Shown in pieces: positions 33,511 to 43,051 of a stretch of DNA of 64,000 bases. The stretch is from Bradyrhizobium murdochi (lineage in GTDB: Bacteria > Pseudomonadota > Alphaproteobacteria > Rhizobiales > Xanthobacteraceae): contig NZ_AXAU01000001.1 of the NCBI RefSeq assembly GCF_000472965.1, forward strand, positions 908,243-972,242, in the 5' to 3' direction. Below the pieces are notes generated by a model. It made no database searches, was not told where the DNA came from, and saw only the letters and a program-made list of their open reading frames with translations. Each line of letters begins with the position of its first letter. Position 1 is the first letter of the stretch. A program made the translations under genes and the position numbers.

Positions 33511-34578
33511 GTGGTCAAGCTGCTGGACGAGCACGATCGCACGATGGCGTTTGCCGAAGTCGCGTTGGGCCAGATCAAATCCCTCAGGCAGACCGCCGTC
33601 CCACGCAACTATGAAATCTGGTACGTCTACGCGACCGGATACAATGCTCCCCTCAACAAGATCATCAACGAGACGCTGGCGCGCAACGGCAAGCTGAGCG
33701 AGTCCGATCTCGAACAGATCTACGAAACCTATCTCTCGCACATCAAGGCCTCCGACCGCATCGACAAGGTCGGCGCGCGCGTGATCGGCGAGATCGACGA
33801 CGTGATGACCCTCATCACCGAGGCGCTCGCGATGTCGGAGAGCTATGACGCCAAGCTGAGCGGCGCAAACGAAAAACTCAGGAACGCCAAAAGCCGCGAT
33901 GAGATCAAGGCGATCGTCGACGGCCTGGTGAAATCGACGCGCGAGATGCGCGAGACCAACATGGCGCTGGAGAACCGGCTGGCGCTGTCCAAGACCCAGA
34001 TCAGCAATCTGCAGCACAGCCTCGAAGCAATCCGCGCCGAGAGCTTGACCGATCCGCTGACCGGATTGGGTAATCGCAAATATTTCGACCGCTCAATCGA
34101 GATGGCGGTGCGGACGGCGCTGGCGAGCGGCGAACCGCTGTCGCTGATGATGTTCGACATCGACCATTTCAAATCATTCAACGATTCCTACGGCCATCTT
34201 ACCGGCGATCAGGTGCTGCGGCTGGTAGCGATGTCGCTGAAGCAAACCATCAAGGGCCAGGACATCACCGCCCGCTATGGCGGCGAGGAGTTCGCGGTGG
34301 TGCTGCCGAATACCGGGCTGCGTCAGGCGCTGACGGTCGCCGACCACGTCCGCCGCGCCGTCATGGCCAAGGAATTGAAGAAGAAATCGACCGGCGAAAT
34401 TCTCGGCCGCGTCACCATCTCGGTCGGCGTCTCCATGATGAAGCCGGACGACGACACGGATTCGCTGATCGAGCGCGCCGATGCCTGCCTCTACGCCGCC
34501 AAGCGCAACGGCCGCAACCGTGTGGTCTGCGAACTCGACCCCGAATATGCCGCCGAGACCCGCAACCAGGTCGCCTAG
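33511..34578 (+). CDS. Diguanylate cyclase (GGDEF domain) with degenerate inhibitory site
   Basis: 355 residues. The C-terminal GGDEF domain (about 177-345) contains DPLTGLGNRKYFDRSI, DIDHFKSFNDSYGHLTGDQ and RYGGEEF (GGEEF at 257-261), so it should make cyclic di-GMP from two GTP. The I-site that normally reads RxxD five residues before the signature is KGQD here, so product inhibition is probably weak or absent. The N-terminal 170 residues have no membrane segment; they contain a helical region with EIWYVYATGYNAPLNKIINE and a coiled-coil linker around 110-170. The likely start is GTG 33511 with GGGGAC upstream; ATG 33544 is an alternative. Convergent with the TfoX-like gene, only seven bases apart. 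Confidence 0.88.
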   Translation: MVKLLDEHDRTMAFAEVALGQIKSLRQTAVPRNYEIWYVYATGYNAPLNKIINETLARNGKLSESDLEQIYETYLSHIKASDRIDKVGARVIGEIDDVMTLITEALAMSESYDAKLSGANEKLRNAKSRDEIKAIVDGLVKSTREMRETNMALENRLALSKTQISNLQHSLEAIRAESLTDPLTGLGNRKYFDRSIEMAVRTALASGEPLSLMMFDIDHFKSFNDSYGHLTGDQVLRLVAMSLKQTIKGQDITARYGGEEFAVVLPNTGLRQALTVADHVRRAVMAKELKKKSTGEILGRVTISVGVSMMKPDDDTDSLIERADACLYAAKRNGRNRVVCELDPEYAAETRNQVA

Positions 34579-34585
34579 ACGCCAG

Positions 34586-35014
34586 CTATTTGCGCCGCGC
34601 CTTCCTCGTGCCCGTGGCCTTCCGCTTCGCAGCCGGCTTGCCCGCCTTTCGCGAAACCTTTGCCTTCGCTGCCCTGCGCGCCTTCGGTCGCTTGCGCAGA
34701 GCTGCGCGCTGCGCCGCGGCCAGCGCTGCCCGCGCCCATTCGGCCAATTCCTCGGAGTCGTCGAACAGACGCGCCGGCAATTGCCAGTACGAGTTCACGG
34801 TGACCGTCTTGGCCCGAGTCTGATACTGAAACGGCGTTGAACCTTCCGCTTCAAATTGCGGAATGGTCTGTTCATCGGCGCGGAAGAAGAGCCCGGCGCG
34901 CAGCGCGAGCGCAAAGTTCACGCCGTCCGCTGAAATGCCGTAGCCGGAAAACATCCGGCGGATGGTAACCGGGCCGAAATCGGCGAACAGGTCGATAAGA
35001 AAATCGCGATCCAT
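34586..35014 (-). CDS. TfoX/Sxy family N-terminal domain protein with basic tail
   Basis: 142 residues. FLIDLFADFGPVTIRRMFSGYGISADGVNFAL and LFFRADEQTIPQFEAEGSTPFQY match the TfoX N-terminal domain (the GxGxY/F block after RRMF). The final 40 residues are Lys/Arg/Ala-rich (KAKVSRKAGKPAAKRKATGTR), resembling a nucleic-acid-binding tail. In Gammaproteobacteria TfoX/Sxy co-activates competence genes with CRP; stand-alone N-domain proteins in Rhizobiales have no proven role. It ends the minus-strand run of the suf cluster, 29 bases after the A-type carrier gene, and may be co-transcribed. Confidence 0.83.
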   Translation of the reverse strand: MDRDFLIDLFADFGPVTIRRMFSGYGISADGVNFALALRAGLFFRADEQTIPQFEAEGSTPFQYQTRAKTVTVNSYWQLPARLFDDSEELAEWARAALAAAQRAALRKRPKARRAAKAKVSRKAGKPAAKRKATGTRKARRK

Positions 35015-35043
35015 CGCTCACCGCCCCCCGGCGATGCGGTCGC

Positions 35044-35430
35044 TCAAACCTTCGCGGGCGTCAGTTGAACCGACTCGCCGCAGCCACAGGCGGAAACCTG
35101 GTTCGGGTTGTTGAAGATGAACTGCGCCTGGAGCTTGTCGGCCTTGTAGTCCATCTCAGTGCCGAGCAGGAACAGGACCGCCTTGGGATCGACCAGGATC
35201 TTGACGCCCTTGTCCTCGACGACTTCGTCGGTCGGACGGATCTCGTGGGCGTATTCCACCGTATAGGATTGTCCGGCGCAGCCGCCGTTTTTGATGCCGA
35301 CGCGCAACCCCACGATCTCGGAATCGGCCCGCTTGGTCAGCTCCGTGATCCGCGCGGCGGCGGCCTCGGTCAGCTTCATCACCTGTGGGCGCGGCCGCGG
35401 CTTCGGCTTGGACTGGACGATGGTATCCAT
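35044..35430 (-). CDS. sufA: A-type iron-sulfur carrier (SufA/IscA-like)
   Basis: 128 residues from ATG 35430. The HesB/YadR/YfhF family fold is shown by MKLTEAAAARITELTKR, GLRVGIKNGGCAGQSYTVEYA with the first conserved Cys, and NPNQVSACGCGESV with the CxC pair at the C-terminus. These three Cys bind or transfer an Fe-S cluster. Residues 1-20 are a Pro/Lys/Arg-rich extension (SKPKPRPRPQV) that is longer than usual. It lies at the end of the suf cluster, where alphaproteobacterial sufA is generally found. An ErpA-like role cannot be excluded. Confidence 0.9.
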   Translation of the reverse strand: MDTIVQSKPKPRPRPQVMKLTEAAAARITELTKRADSEIVGLRVGIKNGGCAGQSYTVEYAHEIRPTDEVVEDKGVKILVDPKAVLFLLGTEMDYKADKLQAQFIFNNPNQVSACGCGESVQLTPAKV

Positions 35431-35553
35431 AGCGGTCGATCTCCGGCGTCGCCTCATGGCGACGAGCTATCATGGCCTTAAAATAACAACGAAATTCCCA
35501 CTGTGAAGGTCTCTCGTCGTGAACTCGATCAGAACCCCTCGAAACGCTGCCCG

Positions 35554-35967
35554 CTAGTAAATCTTCCAAATTCCCGGCGTCGCCAGTTCGAGCAAATGGT
35601 TGTCCGGGTCGCGGAAATAGATGCTTTTCCCGCCGCGCGGCCAGTCCGTCCTGCCTTCGATCGCAACATTGTGCTTACCAAGAGCCTCTTCCCACACCGG
35701 CAACTCAGCCGCCGGAATGGCAAAGGCCATATGGATGGGGCCGCTGCCATCATGCGGCGGAATGGTGCCGCCGGGGAGTTGGATCGTCTCAGGCGCCGAG
35801 CCGCGGCGAAACAGCAGCAGCACGCTTCGTCCACCGACATCGAAAGCAACGAACCGCGGATCCGCCGTCAGCGCTTCCAGACCCAGCACCTCCTCGTAGA
35901 ACGCGCGGGCGCGGTCGAGGTCATCGACGTAGAGTGCAGTCTCGATGACGCCGGATAGCTTGGGCAA
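35554..35967 (-). CDS. VOC-superfamily protein (glyoxalase/bleomycin resistance/dioxygenase fold)
   Basis: 137 residues. IETALYVDDLDRARAFYEEVLGLEAL opens the first beta-alpha-beta-beta-beta module and HMAFAIPAAELPVWEEAL the second; metal ligands are suggested by the His in HMAF and the Glu in HLLELATPG. The start codon appears to be TTG at 35967: an in-frame stop occurs just upstream, and AAGGG lies six bases ahead. It starts nine bases after the sufT stop, so the gene is within the suf transcript. The substrate is unknown; whether it serves Fe-S metabolism or is a passenger is open. Confidence 0.82.
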   Translation of the reverse strand: MPKLSGVIETALYVDDLDRARAFYEEVLGLEALTADPRFVAFDVGGRSVLLLFRRGSAPETIQLPGGTIPPHDGSGPIHMAFAIPAAELPVWEEALGKHNVAIEGRTDWPRGGKSIYFRDPDNHLLELATPGIWKIY

Positions 35968-35976
35968 TAGGTCCCT

Positions 35977-36348
35977 TCACCACATGTTGAGGACGAGGCG
36001 CGCCTCGTCGGACATCCGGTCCGGCGTCCAGGCCGGATCCCACACCAGATTGACATTGACGACGCCGACGCCAGGCACGCTGGCGATCGCGTTCTCCACC
36101 ATGGTCGGCAGTTCGCCGGCCGCCGGACAGTTCGGCGTAGTCAGCGTCATCGTCACATCGACGCTGCGGTCGTCCTTGAGGTCGACCTTGTAAATCAGGC
36201 CGAGTTCGTAGATGTCAGCCGGAATTTCCGGGTCGAACACCGTCTTCAGCGCGGCAACGATTTCGGTGCCCAGCCGCTCGGTCTCCTCCGGCGGCAGCGC
36301 GGAGTTGGTTTCCATGTTGGCAGTTTTGACTTCGGCTGTGTCACTCAT
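35977..36348 (-). CDS. sufT: SUF-associated MIP18/DUF59 protein
   Basis: 123 residues. The MIP18/DUF59 domain is seen in VAALKTVFDPEIPADIYELGLIYKVDL and VTMTLTTPNCPAAGELP, with the conserved DPE and the single reactive Cys in TxPxCP. SufT-type proteins help mature Fe-S clusters, chiefly for enzymes such as aconitase and lipoyl synthase. The start overlaps the sufS stop by four bases (ATGA), so translation is coupled. The C-terminus VNLVWDPAWTPDRMSDEAR is also conserved in this family. Confidence 0.92.
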   Translation of the reverse strand: MSDTAEVKTANMETNSALPPEETERLGTEIVAALKTVFDPEIPADIYELGLIYKVDLKDDRSVDVTMTLTTPNCPAAGELPTMVENAIASVPGVGVVNVNLVWDPAWTPDRMSDEARLVLNMW

Positions 36349-37592
36349 GCGAACAAATCCTGCGCCTTGATCAGCGCCTGTGCCAGATAGTCGACTTCTT
36401 CCCGGGTATTATACATCCCGAACGACGCCCGGCAGGTGGCTGTGACATTGAACCGCTCTAAAAGCGGCATCACGCAGTGGGTGCCGGCGCGCACCGCGAT
36501 TCCCTGCCGGTCGATCACGGTTGCGACGTCGTGGGGATGGGCGCCCTTCATCTCGAAGGAGATCACCGGCCCCTTGCCGCGCGCGGTGCCGATCAGGCGC
36601 AGCGAATTGATTTCGCGCAGCCGCTCCTGGGCGTAGTTCACAAGATCGTGCTCGTGGGCGGCGATGCGCTCCTTGCCGATCGAATTGACGTAGTCGATCG
36701 CAGCGCCCAGCCCAATCGCCTCGACGATTGGCGGCGTCCCGGCTTCGAACTTGTGCGGCGGATCGCCATAGGTAACCCAGTCCTTTGCCACCTCGCGGAT
36801 CATCTCCCCGCCGCCATTATAGGGCCGCATCGCGACCAGGTGCTCATGCTTGGCGTACAGCGCGCCAATCCCGGTCGGACCATAGACCTTGTGGCCGGTG
36901 AAGGCATAGAAATCGCAATCGAGGTCCTGCACGTCGATCGGCAAATGCACAGCGCCTTGCGCGCCGTCGACCAGCACCAGAATGCCGCGGTCATGGGCGA
37001 GCTTCACGACTTCCTTGACCGGGACGAAGGTGCCAAGCGCGTTCGACATCTGAGTGATGGCGACGAGCTTGGTGCGCGGCGTCAGCAGCTTCTCGAATTC
37101 ATCGATCAGGAAATTGCCGTCGTCGTCGACCGGCGCCCATTTGATCACGGCGCCATGGCGCTCGCGCAAAAAGTGCCAGGGCACAATGTTGGAGTGGTGC
37201 TCCATGATCGAGAGCACGATCTCGTCGCCCTGCTTGATGTTGGGCTCGCCCCAGGAAGATGCCACCAGATTGATGGCCTCGGTGACATTGCGGGTGAAGA
37301 TAATTTCTTCACTACGCCCTGCGTTAATGAATTTCGCCACCTTGGCGCGGCCGGCCTCGTAGGCTTCCGTCGCGGCATTGGCGAGGTAGTGCAGGCCGCG
37401 ATGTACGTTGGCGTATTCGCTTCTGTAGGCTTCCGTCATGCGATCGAGCACGGCGGCCGGCTTCTGCGCGGAGGCGGCGTTGTCGAGGTAGACCAGCGGC
37501 TTGCCATAGACCTTCATCGCCAGCGCGGGGAAATCCTCCCGCACGCGGGCCACGTCATAGGCGCCATTCTTGACCGCCGGATGCTGGGTCAT
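36345..37592 (-). CDS. sufS: Cysteine desulfurase SufS (group II)
   Basis: 415 residues from ATG 37592. LVYLDNAASAQKP opens the enzyme; HRGLHYLANAATEAYE, EHHSNIVPW and FYAFTGHKVYGPTGIGALY (PLP Lys near 235) are the SufS landmarks, and VRAGTHCVMPLLERF carries the catalytic Cys, in the RAGxHC context of group II desulfurases. It takes sulfur from cysteine and passes it, usually via SufE or SufU, to SufB. No sufE or sufU gene is in this window. Start and sufD stop overlap as ATGA, and its own stop overlaps sufT, so the three are tightly coupled. Confidence 0.95.
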   Translation of the reverse strand: MTQHPAVKNGAYDVARVREDFPALAMKVYGKPLVYLDNAASAQKPAAVLDRMTEAYRSEYANVHRGLHYLANAATEAYEAGRAKVAKFINAGRSEEIIFTRNVTEAINLVASSWGEPNIKQGDEIVLSIMEHHSNIVPWHFLRERHGAVIKWAPVDDDGNFLIDEFEKLLTPRTKLVAITQMSNALGTFVPVKEVVKLAHDRGILVLVDGAQGAVHLPIDVQDLDCDFYAFTGHKVYGPTGIGALYAKHEHLVAMRPYNGGGEMIREVAKDWVTYGDPPHKFEAGTPPIVEAIGLGAAIDYVNSIGKERIAAHEHDLVNYAQERLREINSLRLIGTARGKGPVISFEMKGAHPHDVATVIDRQGIAVRAGTHCVMPLLERFNVTATCRASFGMYNTREEVDYLAQALIKAQDLFA

Positions 37593-38914
37593 GCCCGTGC
37601 CTCCAGCCAACGCTGCGCGGCGGCGATTGCGAGCTCGCGCAGATCGTCGTTAACGATGGATTCGATGGCCTCACCAACAAAGGCCTGGATCAGCAGCGCC
37701 TGGGCCTCCTTCTCGGAGAGGCCGCGGGCACGCAGGTAGAACAGCAGGCTCTCGTCCAGCGCGCCAGTCGTGGCGCCATGGCCGCAGGTAACGTCATCGG
37801 CGAAGATCTCGAGCTCCGGCTTGTTGTCCGCCTCGGCGTCGTCGGACAACAGCAGTGCCCGCGTCATCATCTTGGCGTCGGTCTTCTGGGCATCGGGACG
37901 CACGATGATGCGGCCCTGGAACACCGAATGACCACGGTCGTCGACCACGGCGCGGAACACTTCGCGGCTGGCGCAATGCGGCACCGCGTGATCCATGAAC
38001 AACGTGGTGTCGGCGTGCTGGCGCCCGTTGAGCAGATTGACGCCGTTGGTCTCGACCCTCGAGCCCTCGCCGGCAAAGGTGATGGTCGCCTGATAGCGGC
38101 TGACGGCGGCGCCGGAGGTCATGCCAAAGGTGTTGAAGTGCGCGTGGGCGCCCAGCGTGATGACGGCGGAGGAGATGTTGAACGCGTCGCGGCCATCCTC
38201 GACCAGTCGAACATGGTCGAGCCGCGAATTATCGCCGATTGCGACGACCAGCGAGTCATGCGACTGATAGGCCTTCGCACCCTCGGCCGCGATGTAGCTC
38301 TCGACCAGCGTCGCGCCGGTATCCTTGCCGAGACGCAGCAGCGAACGGGTGTATATCGCAGCCGGCGTCGCGCCGCTCGCGGCATGAATGACCTGCAGCG
38401 GCTGCTTCAGCACGACACCATTGGCGATCTCGATCACCACGCCATCGGTCATCATCGCGCTGTTGAGCGCAACCATCGGATTGGCATTGTCGGGCGTGAA
38501 CAACTGCGTCTGCAGCGCGGCGTCCCCGGTTTCCAGCACGTCGCGCAAAGTGCGGACGGTAACGCCCTTCTCCAGCCCCTCCAATTCGGAGAGCTTCGGC
38601 GCGAACACGCCGTCCACCAGCACCAGCCGACGGGCCCCCTTGATCGCCTGCAGCTTCACGGCGGCAGCAGCCTGCTTCAGCGCGGCCGCATCCGGTGCGG
38701 CCGCCAGCGGCGGCACCTCGCGCATCAGCGCGCGCAGATCGGTGTATTTCCATTCCTCGAGCCGTCGGTGCGGCAGGCCGACGCGCTCATAGGCCTCGAA
38801 GGCGGTATTCCGCGCCTCGGCGACCTTGCCGCCGCCCGGCAGCCGATCGCGCGCCACCGCAAAGCTGTCGCTCAGCGCGCGCCCGGTCTCGTTTTTTGCC
38901 AGAACTACATTCAT
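37589..38914 (-). CDS. sufD: Fe-S cluster assembly protein SufD
   Basis: 441 residues. The FAEAYERVGLPHRRLEEWKYTDLRALM opening is typical of SufD N-terminal region. The beta-helix core includes SHDSLVVAIGDNSRLDHVRLVEDG, VNLLNGRQHADTTLFMDHAVPH and SVFQGRIIVRPDAQKTDAKM, and EIFADDVTCGHGATTGALDE contains the Cys and His that face SufB in the SufBC2D complex. With SufB and SufC it forms the scaffold on which clusters are built and is linked with iron entry. Its ribosome site is GGGAAGCGGA. It starts 17 bases after sufC. Confidence 0.95.
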   Translation of the reverse strand: MNVVLAKNETGRALSDSFAVARDRLPGGGKVAEARNTAFEAYERVGLPHRRLEEWKYTDLRALMREVPPLAAAPDAAALKQAAAAVKLQAIKGARRLVLVDGVFAPKLSELEGLEKGVTVRTLRDVLETGDAALQTQLFTPDNANPMVALNSAMMTDGVVIEIANGVVLKQPLQVIHAASGATPAAIYTRSLLRLGKDTGATLVESYIAAEGAKAYQSHDSLVVAIGDNSRLDHVRLVEDGRDAFNISSAVITLGAHAHFNTFGMTSGAAVSRYQATITFAGEGSRVETNGVNLLNGRQHADTTLFMDHAVPHCASREVFRAVVDDRGHSVFQGRIIVRPDAQKTDAKMMTRALLLSDDAEADNKPELEIFADDVTCGHGATTGALDESLLFYLRARGLSEKEAQALLIQAFVGEAIESIVNDDLRELAIAAAQRWLEARA

Positions 38915-38931
38915 CACAAATCCGCTTCCCG

Positions 38932-39684
38932 TCAGGCCGCGTCTTCGAACTGGGTATAGCCGGAAGCCTCGAGCTCCAGCGCCAGATCCTTGCCGCCGCT
39001 CTTCACGACGCGGCCCTTCGACATCACGTGCACGAAATCAGGCACGATGTAGTTGAGCAGCCGCTGGTAGTGGGTGATGACGACCATGGCGCGATCGGGC
39101 GAACGCAGCGCGTTGACGCCGTCGGCCGCGATGCGCAGCGCGTCGATGTCGAGGCCGGAATCCATTTCATCGAGGATGCAGACGGCCGGCTCGAACAGCG
39201 CCATCTGCAAAATCTCGTTGCGCTTCTTCTCGCCACCGGAAAAGCCGACATTGACGCCGCGCTTGAGCATGTCCTGCGGAATGTTGAGCGATTTTGCGAC
39301 CTCGCGCACCTTCTTGAGAAAGTCGGGCGTTGAATATTCGCTCTCGCCACGCGCCTTGCGCTGCGCGTTCAGCGCGGTGCGCAGGAAGTTCATGGTGGCG
39401 ACGCCGGGAATTTCGACCGGGTACTGGAACGCCAGGAACACGCCCTTGGCGGCGCGCTCGTCGGGGTCCATCTCCAGCAGGTCCTCGCCCCGGAACAGGA
39501 TCTGGCCATCGGTCACTTCATAGCCCGGCTTGCCGGCGATGACGTGCGACAGCGTGGATTTGCCGGAGCCGTTCGGCCCCATGATCGCGTGGACTTCGCC
39601 CGGGTTCACGGTCAGCGTCAGCCCGTGAAGAATTTCGTTATCCTCGACGCGGACCTTCAAATCTCTGACTTCGAGTAGTGGCAT
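38932..39684 (-). CDS. sufC: Fe-S cluster assembly ATPase SufC
   Basis: 250 residues, soluble ABC ATPase. Walker A GPNGSGKST (about 36-44), Q-loop FLAFQYPVEIPGV, signature FSGGEKKRNEI, Walker B VCILDEMDSGLDID and the switch His in VITHYQRLLNYI. The FSGGEKKR signature and the MDSGLD sequence distinguish SufC from transporter ATPases. ATP use by SufC reshapes the SufB-SufD pair during cluster assembly. It lies between the 109-residue unknown gene and sufD. Confidence 0.96.
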   Translation of the reverse strand: MPLLEVRDLKVRVEDNEILHGLTLTVNPGEVHAIMGPNGSGKSTLSHVIAGKPGYEVTDGQILFRGEDLLEMDPDERAAKGVFLAFQYPVEIPGVATMNFLRTALNAQRKARGESEYSTPDFLKKVREVAKSLNIPQDMLKRGVNVGFSGGEKKRNEILQMALFEPAVCILDEMDSGLDIDALRIAADGVNALRSPDRAMVVITHYQRLLNYIVPDFVHVMSKGRVVKSGGKDLALELEASGYTQFEDAA

Positions 39685-39707
39685 GGCTTTCCCTTGTCGA
39701 AATTCGT

Positions 39708-40033
39708 TTAGTGGCGCCGCCGGATCGGGCGCTCATAGGCTACAATCGCGGCGTCTGGGCACGCGTTTTCCAGACTTGTGATCTCGCCAAGCTTGGCCGC
39801 GTCGAGCTCCGCCGCTGCAATCAAATTGCAAAGTCCGTTGCCGATACCCGCGCGGCAGTTCGCTCGATAGGCCATCAGATAAACACCCATCCTATCGGCG
39901 GCGGCCTCAAGGCAGCGCGCCTGCGCGTCGCTCGGCCGGAACCACTCTGAACTGTCGAGCCGCGACAAAATGGTTTCGTCGATCTCGTTCAAAATCGGCA
40001 ACAGCGCGCGCATCTCGCTGATATCAGGTGCGA

Positions 40034-40037
<4 letters not shown>
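39708..40037 (-). CDS. Hypothetical 109-residue protein coupled to sufB
   Basis: The start codon ATG 40037 overlaps the sufB stop by four bases (ATGA), and the stop lies 23 bases before the sufC start. The protein is mostly helical and polar: [20 protein letters not shown], then [23 protein letters not shown], and [20 protein letters not shown]. It contains four Cys, two in the middle 25 residues. No signal peptide or membrane segment. I do not recognise the family. Placement inside the tightly packed suf operon suggests a role in or near Fe-S assembly, or a lineage-specific insertion; both are inference. Confidence 0.72.
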
Positions 40038-41530
<1,493 letters not shown>

Positions 41531-41610
41531 TCCATCCTCCGCTCGCGGTTTCAAGGACCGCGGTGGAACAATCGCAAATCACTATGACGAAGCGTTCCGG
41601 CGAAACCCAC

Positions 41611-41624
41611 TTAGAACGTTTCAA
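41611..41624. promoter_or_regulatory. ICE-like partial dyad upstream of sufB (candidate Irr site)
   Basis: TTAGAACGTTTCAA resembles the iron-control element of Bradyrhizobium Irr (TTTAGAA-x-x-x-TTCTAAA type): the left half matches six bases, the right half four. It overlaps the stop of the desulfurase gene and lies about 80 bases before sufB. Function is inference. Confidence 0.25.
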
Positions 41625-42775
41625 GCCGTGTTTCGTCGCCCTCTAAGTAAGGCATCGGCAAGCTTTCGCCAAGCCTCAAGGGCCAAATCAATGTCTGTCT
41701 CCGTGGTAGACCAGCCCAGACTGAGCCGCACCGCTCCCTGCGCCAGCTCACCGCCGAACCCCATGGCGGCCAGAACATGGGACGGTTGCACCTTGCCCGA
41801 GGAACAGGCGGAACCGGACGATACCGAAATACCGCTGAGATCGAAGCCGATCACCGCCGTCTCGGCCCGGAGCCCGGGAACGGTAAACAGCGTCGTATTG
41901 GGCAGACGCGGCGCATTCTCTGAAAACACAATAATTTCAGGCGTTTGGTTCAGCCCCTTCTCAAGACGCTCACGCAGGCCGCGCTGCCGGATGGCACTAG
42001 CCGGCAGCTCGGCCATGGCTGTCTTGGTCGCAGCGCCGAAGGCTGCGATACCAGCCACATTCTCGGTTCCTGCCCGGCGGCCCAGCTCCTGGCCACCGCC
42101 GCGGAGCAGCGGCTCCAGTCCCTGCACCTCCTCGGCCAGAACCAGTGCACCAACCCCCTTGGGGCCTCCGATCTTGTGCGCAGACAAGGTGATTAGGTCG
42201 GCCCGTATCGATTTGATATCGAACGGTATTTTGCCGAATGCCTGGATCGCATCGACATGCAGCAGCCCACCCGCTTCATGCACGATGTCAGCGACTTCGC
42301 CGACCGGCTGAATGGCGCCGGTCTCGTTGTTGGCCAGCATCACCGACACCAGCGCCGGCGGCCCTTCGGCAAGCAGCGCACGCAGATGGGCGAGGTCGAC
42401 CAAGCCGGCACCCGAGACCTTAATGGCCGCGATCGTGTCCGCCGGAAACCGTCCGCCCGATAGCACCGACGGGTGCTCGATGGCCGACACCACCAGTCGC
42501 TGGACCGGCGAGCCCGTGCCCCGGCGCAATCCCGGCGCCAGCGCCATGGCATTGGCTTCCGTGCCGCCGGAAGCAAACACCACGTCCTGCGGACGGGCGC
42601 CAACGGCCGCCGCGACTGCAGCCCGTGCGTCCTCGACCAGCCGGCGTGCCTGACGCCCTTCGGCATGCACGGAGGACGGGTTGCCGGCCTGGTCCCAAGC
42701 GGCCGCCATCGCCTGCCTCGCCTCGGGGCGAAGCGGCGCCGTCGCATTCCAATCGAGATAGATCCGGTCGGACAT
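41621..42775 (-). CDS. Cysteine desulfurase, IscS/NifS-like (group I)
   Basis: 384 residues. IYLDWNATAPLRPEA, GNPSSVHAEGR, SGGTEANAMAL, ANNETGAIQP, HVDAIQAFGKIPFD and SAHKIGGPKGVGAL (PLP Lys201) are group I desulfurase blocks, and SSGSACSSGKVQPSHVLAAMG holds the catalytic Cys (Cys324) in the flexible loop typical of IscS and NifS. It supplies persulfide sulfur for Fe-S clusters, tRNA thiolation and others. Alphaproteobacterial suf operons often start with such an iscS-like gene and then carry sufS as well. I leave the symbol blank because nifS, iscS or sufS2 are all used. It is the first gene of the cluster; a 90-base gap separates it from sufB. Confidence 0.93.
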   Translation of the reverse strand: MSDRIYLDWNATAPLRPEARQAMAAAWDQAGNPSSVHAEGRQARRLVEDARAAVAAAVGARPQDVVFASGGTEANAMALAPGLRRGTGSPVQRLVVSAIEHPSVLSGGRFPADTIAAIKVSGAGLVDLAHLRALLAEGPPALVSVMLANNETGAIQPVGEVADIVHEAGGLLHVDAIQAFGKIPFDIKSIRADLITLSAHKIGGPKGVGALVLAEEVQGLEPLLRGGGQELGRRAGTENVAGIAAFGAATKTAMAELPASAIRQRGLRERLEKGLNQTPEIIVFSENAPRLPNTTLFTVPGLRAETAVIGFDLSGISVSSGSACSSGKVQPSHVLAAMGFGGELAQGAVRLSLGWSTTETDIDLALEAWRKLADALLRGRRNTA

Positions 42776-42780
42776 TGTTC

Positions 42781-42798
42781 TGTATAATATTACCTACA
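42781..42798. promoter_or_regulatory. AT-rich dyad immediately before the suf cluster (candidate Rrf2-type operator or promoter)
   Basis: TGTATAATATTACCTACA contains TGTA...TACA arms around the self-complementary TAATATTA, in a very GC-rich setting, and lies five bases ahead of the desulfurase start codon. It could be a promoter -10 for either direction (TATAAT on plus, TATTAT on minus) or the site of an Rrf2-family iron-sulfur regulator. The upstream gap to the divergent hydrolase (42776-43051) shows nothing else clear. Confidence 0.35.
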
Positions 42799-43051
42799 TC
42801 CGCGGGCCGCCAGAGCGAGGTACGCTTGGTGCCTGCGCAAAGCGCCTTATGGCAATTGGGGATCGTGCCGTCTCGTACAATCGCAAGCTAACGCCTTGAA
42901 CAGCCTTCGAGATGTTCAAGATGCTTGCTTTTTGCCCCTCGCCTCATGGTAGAAGGCCGCACCAGTTCACAGGAGCGTCGTTCGCGCATCGCCTAGCGAC
43001 GCCAGATCGCATTCTCTCCGCCGGATCACGTCCGTTGCCTAGGGATCATCA

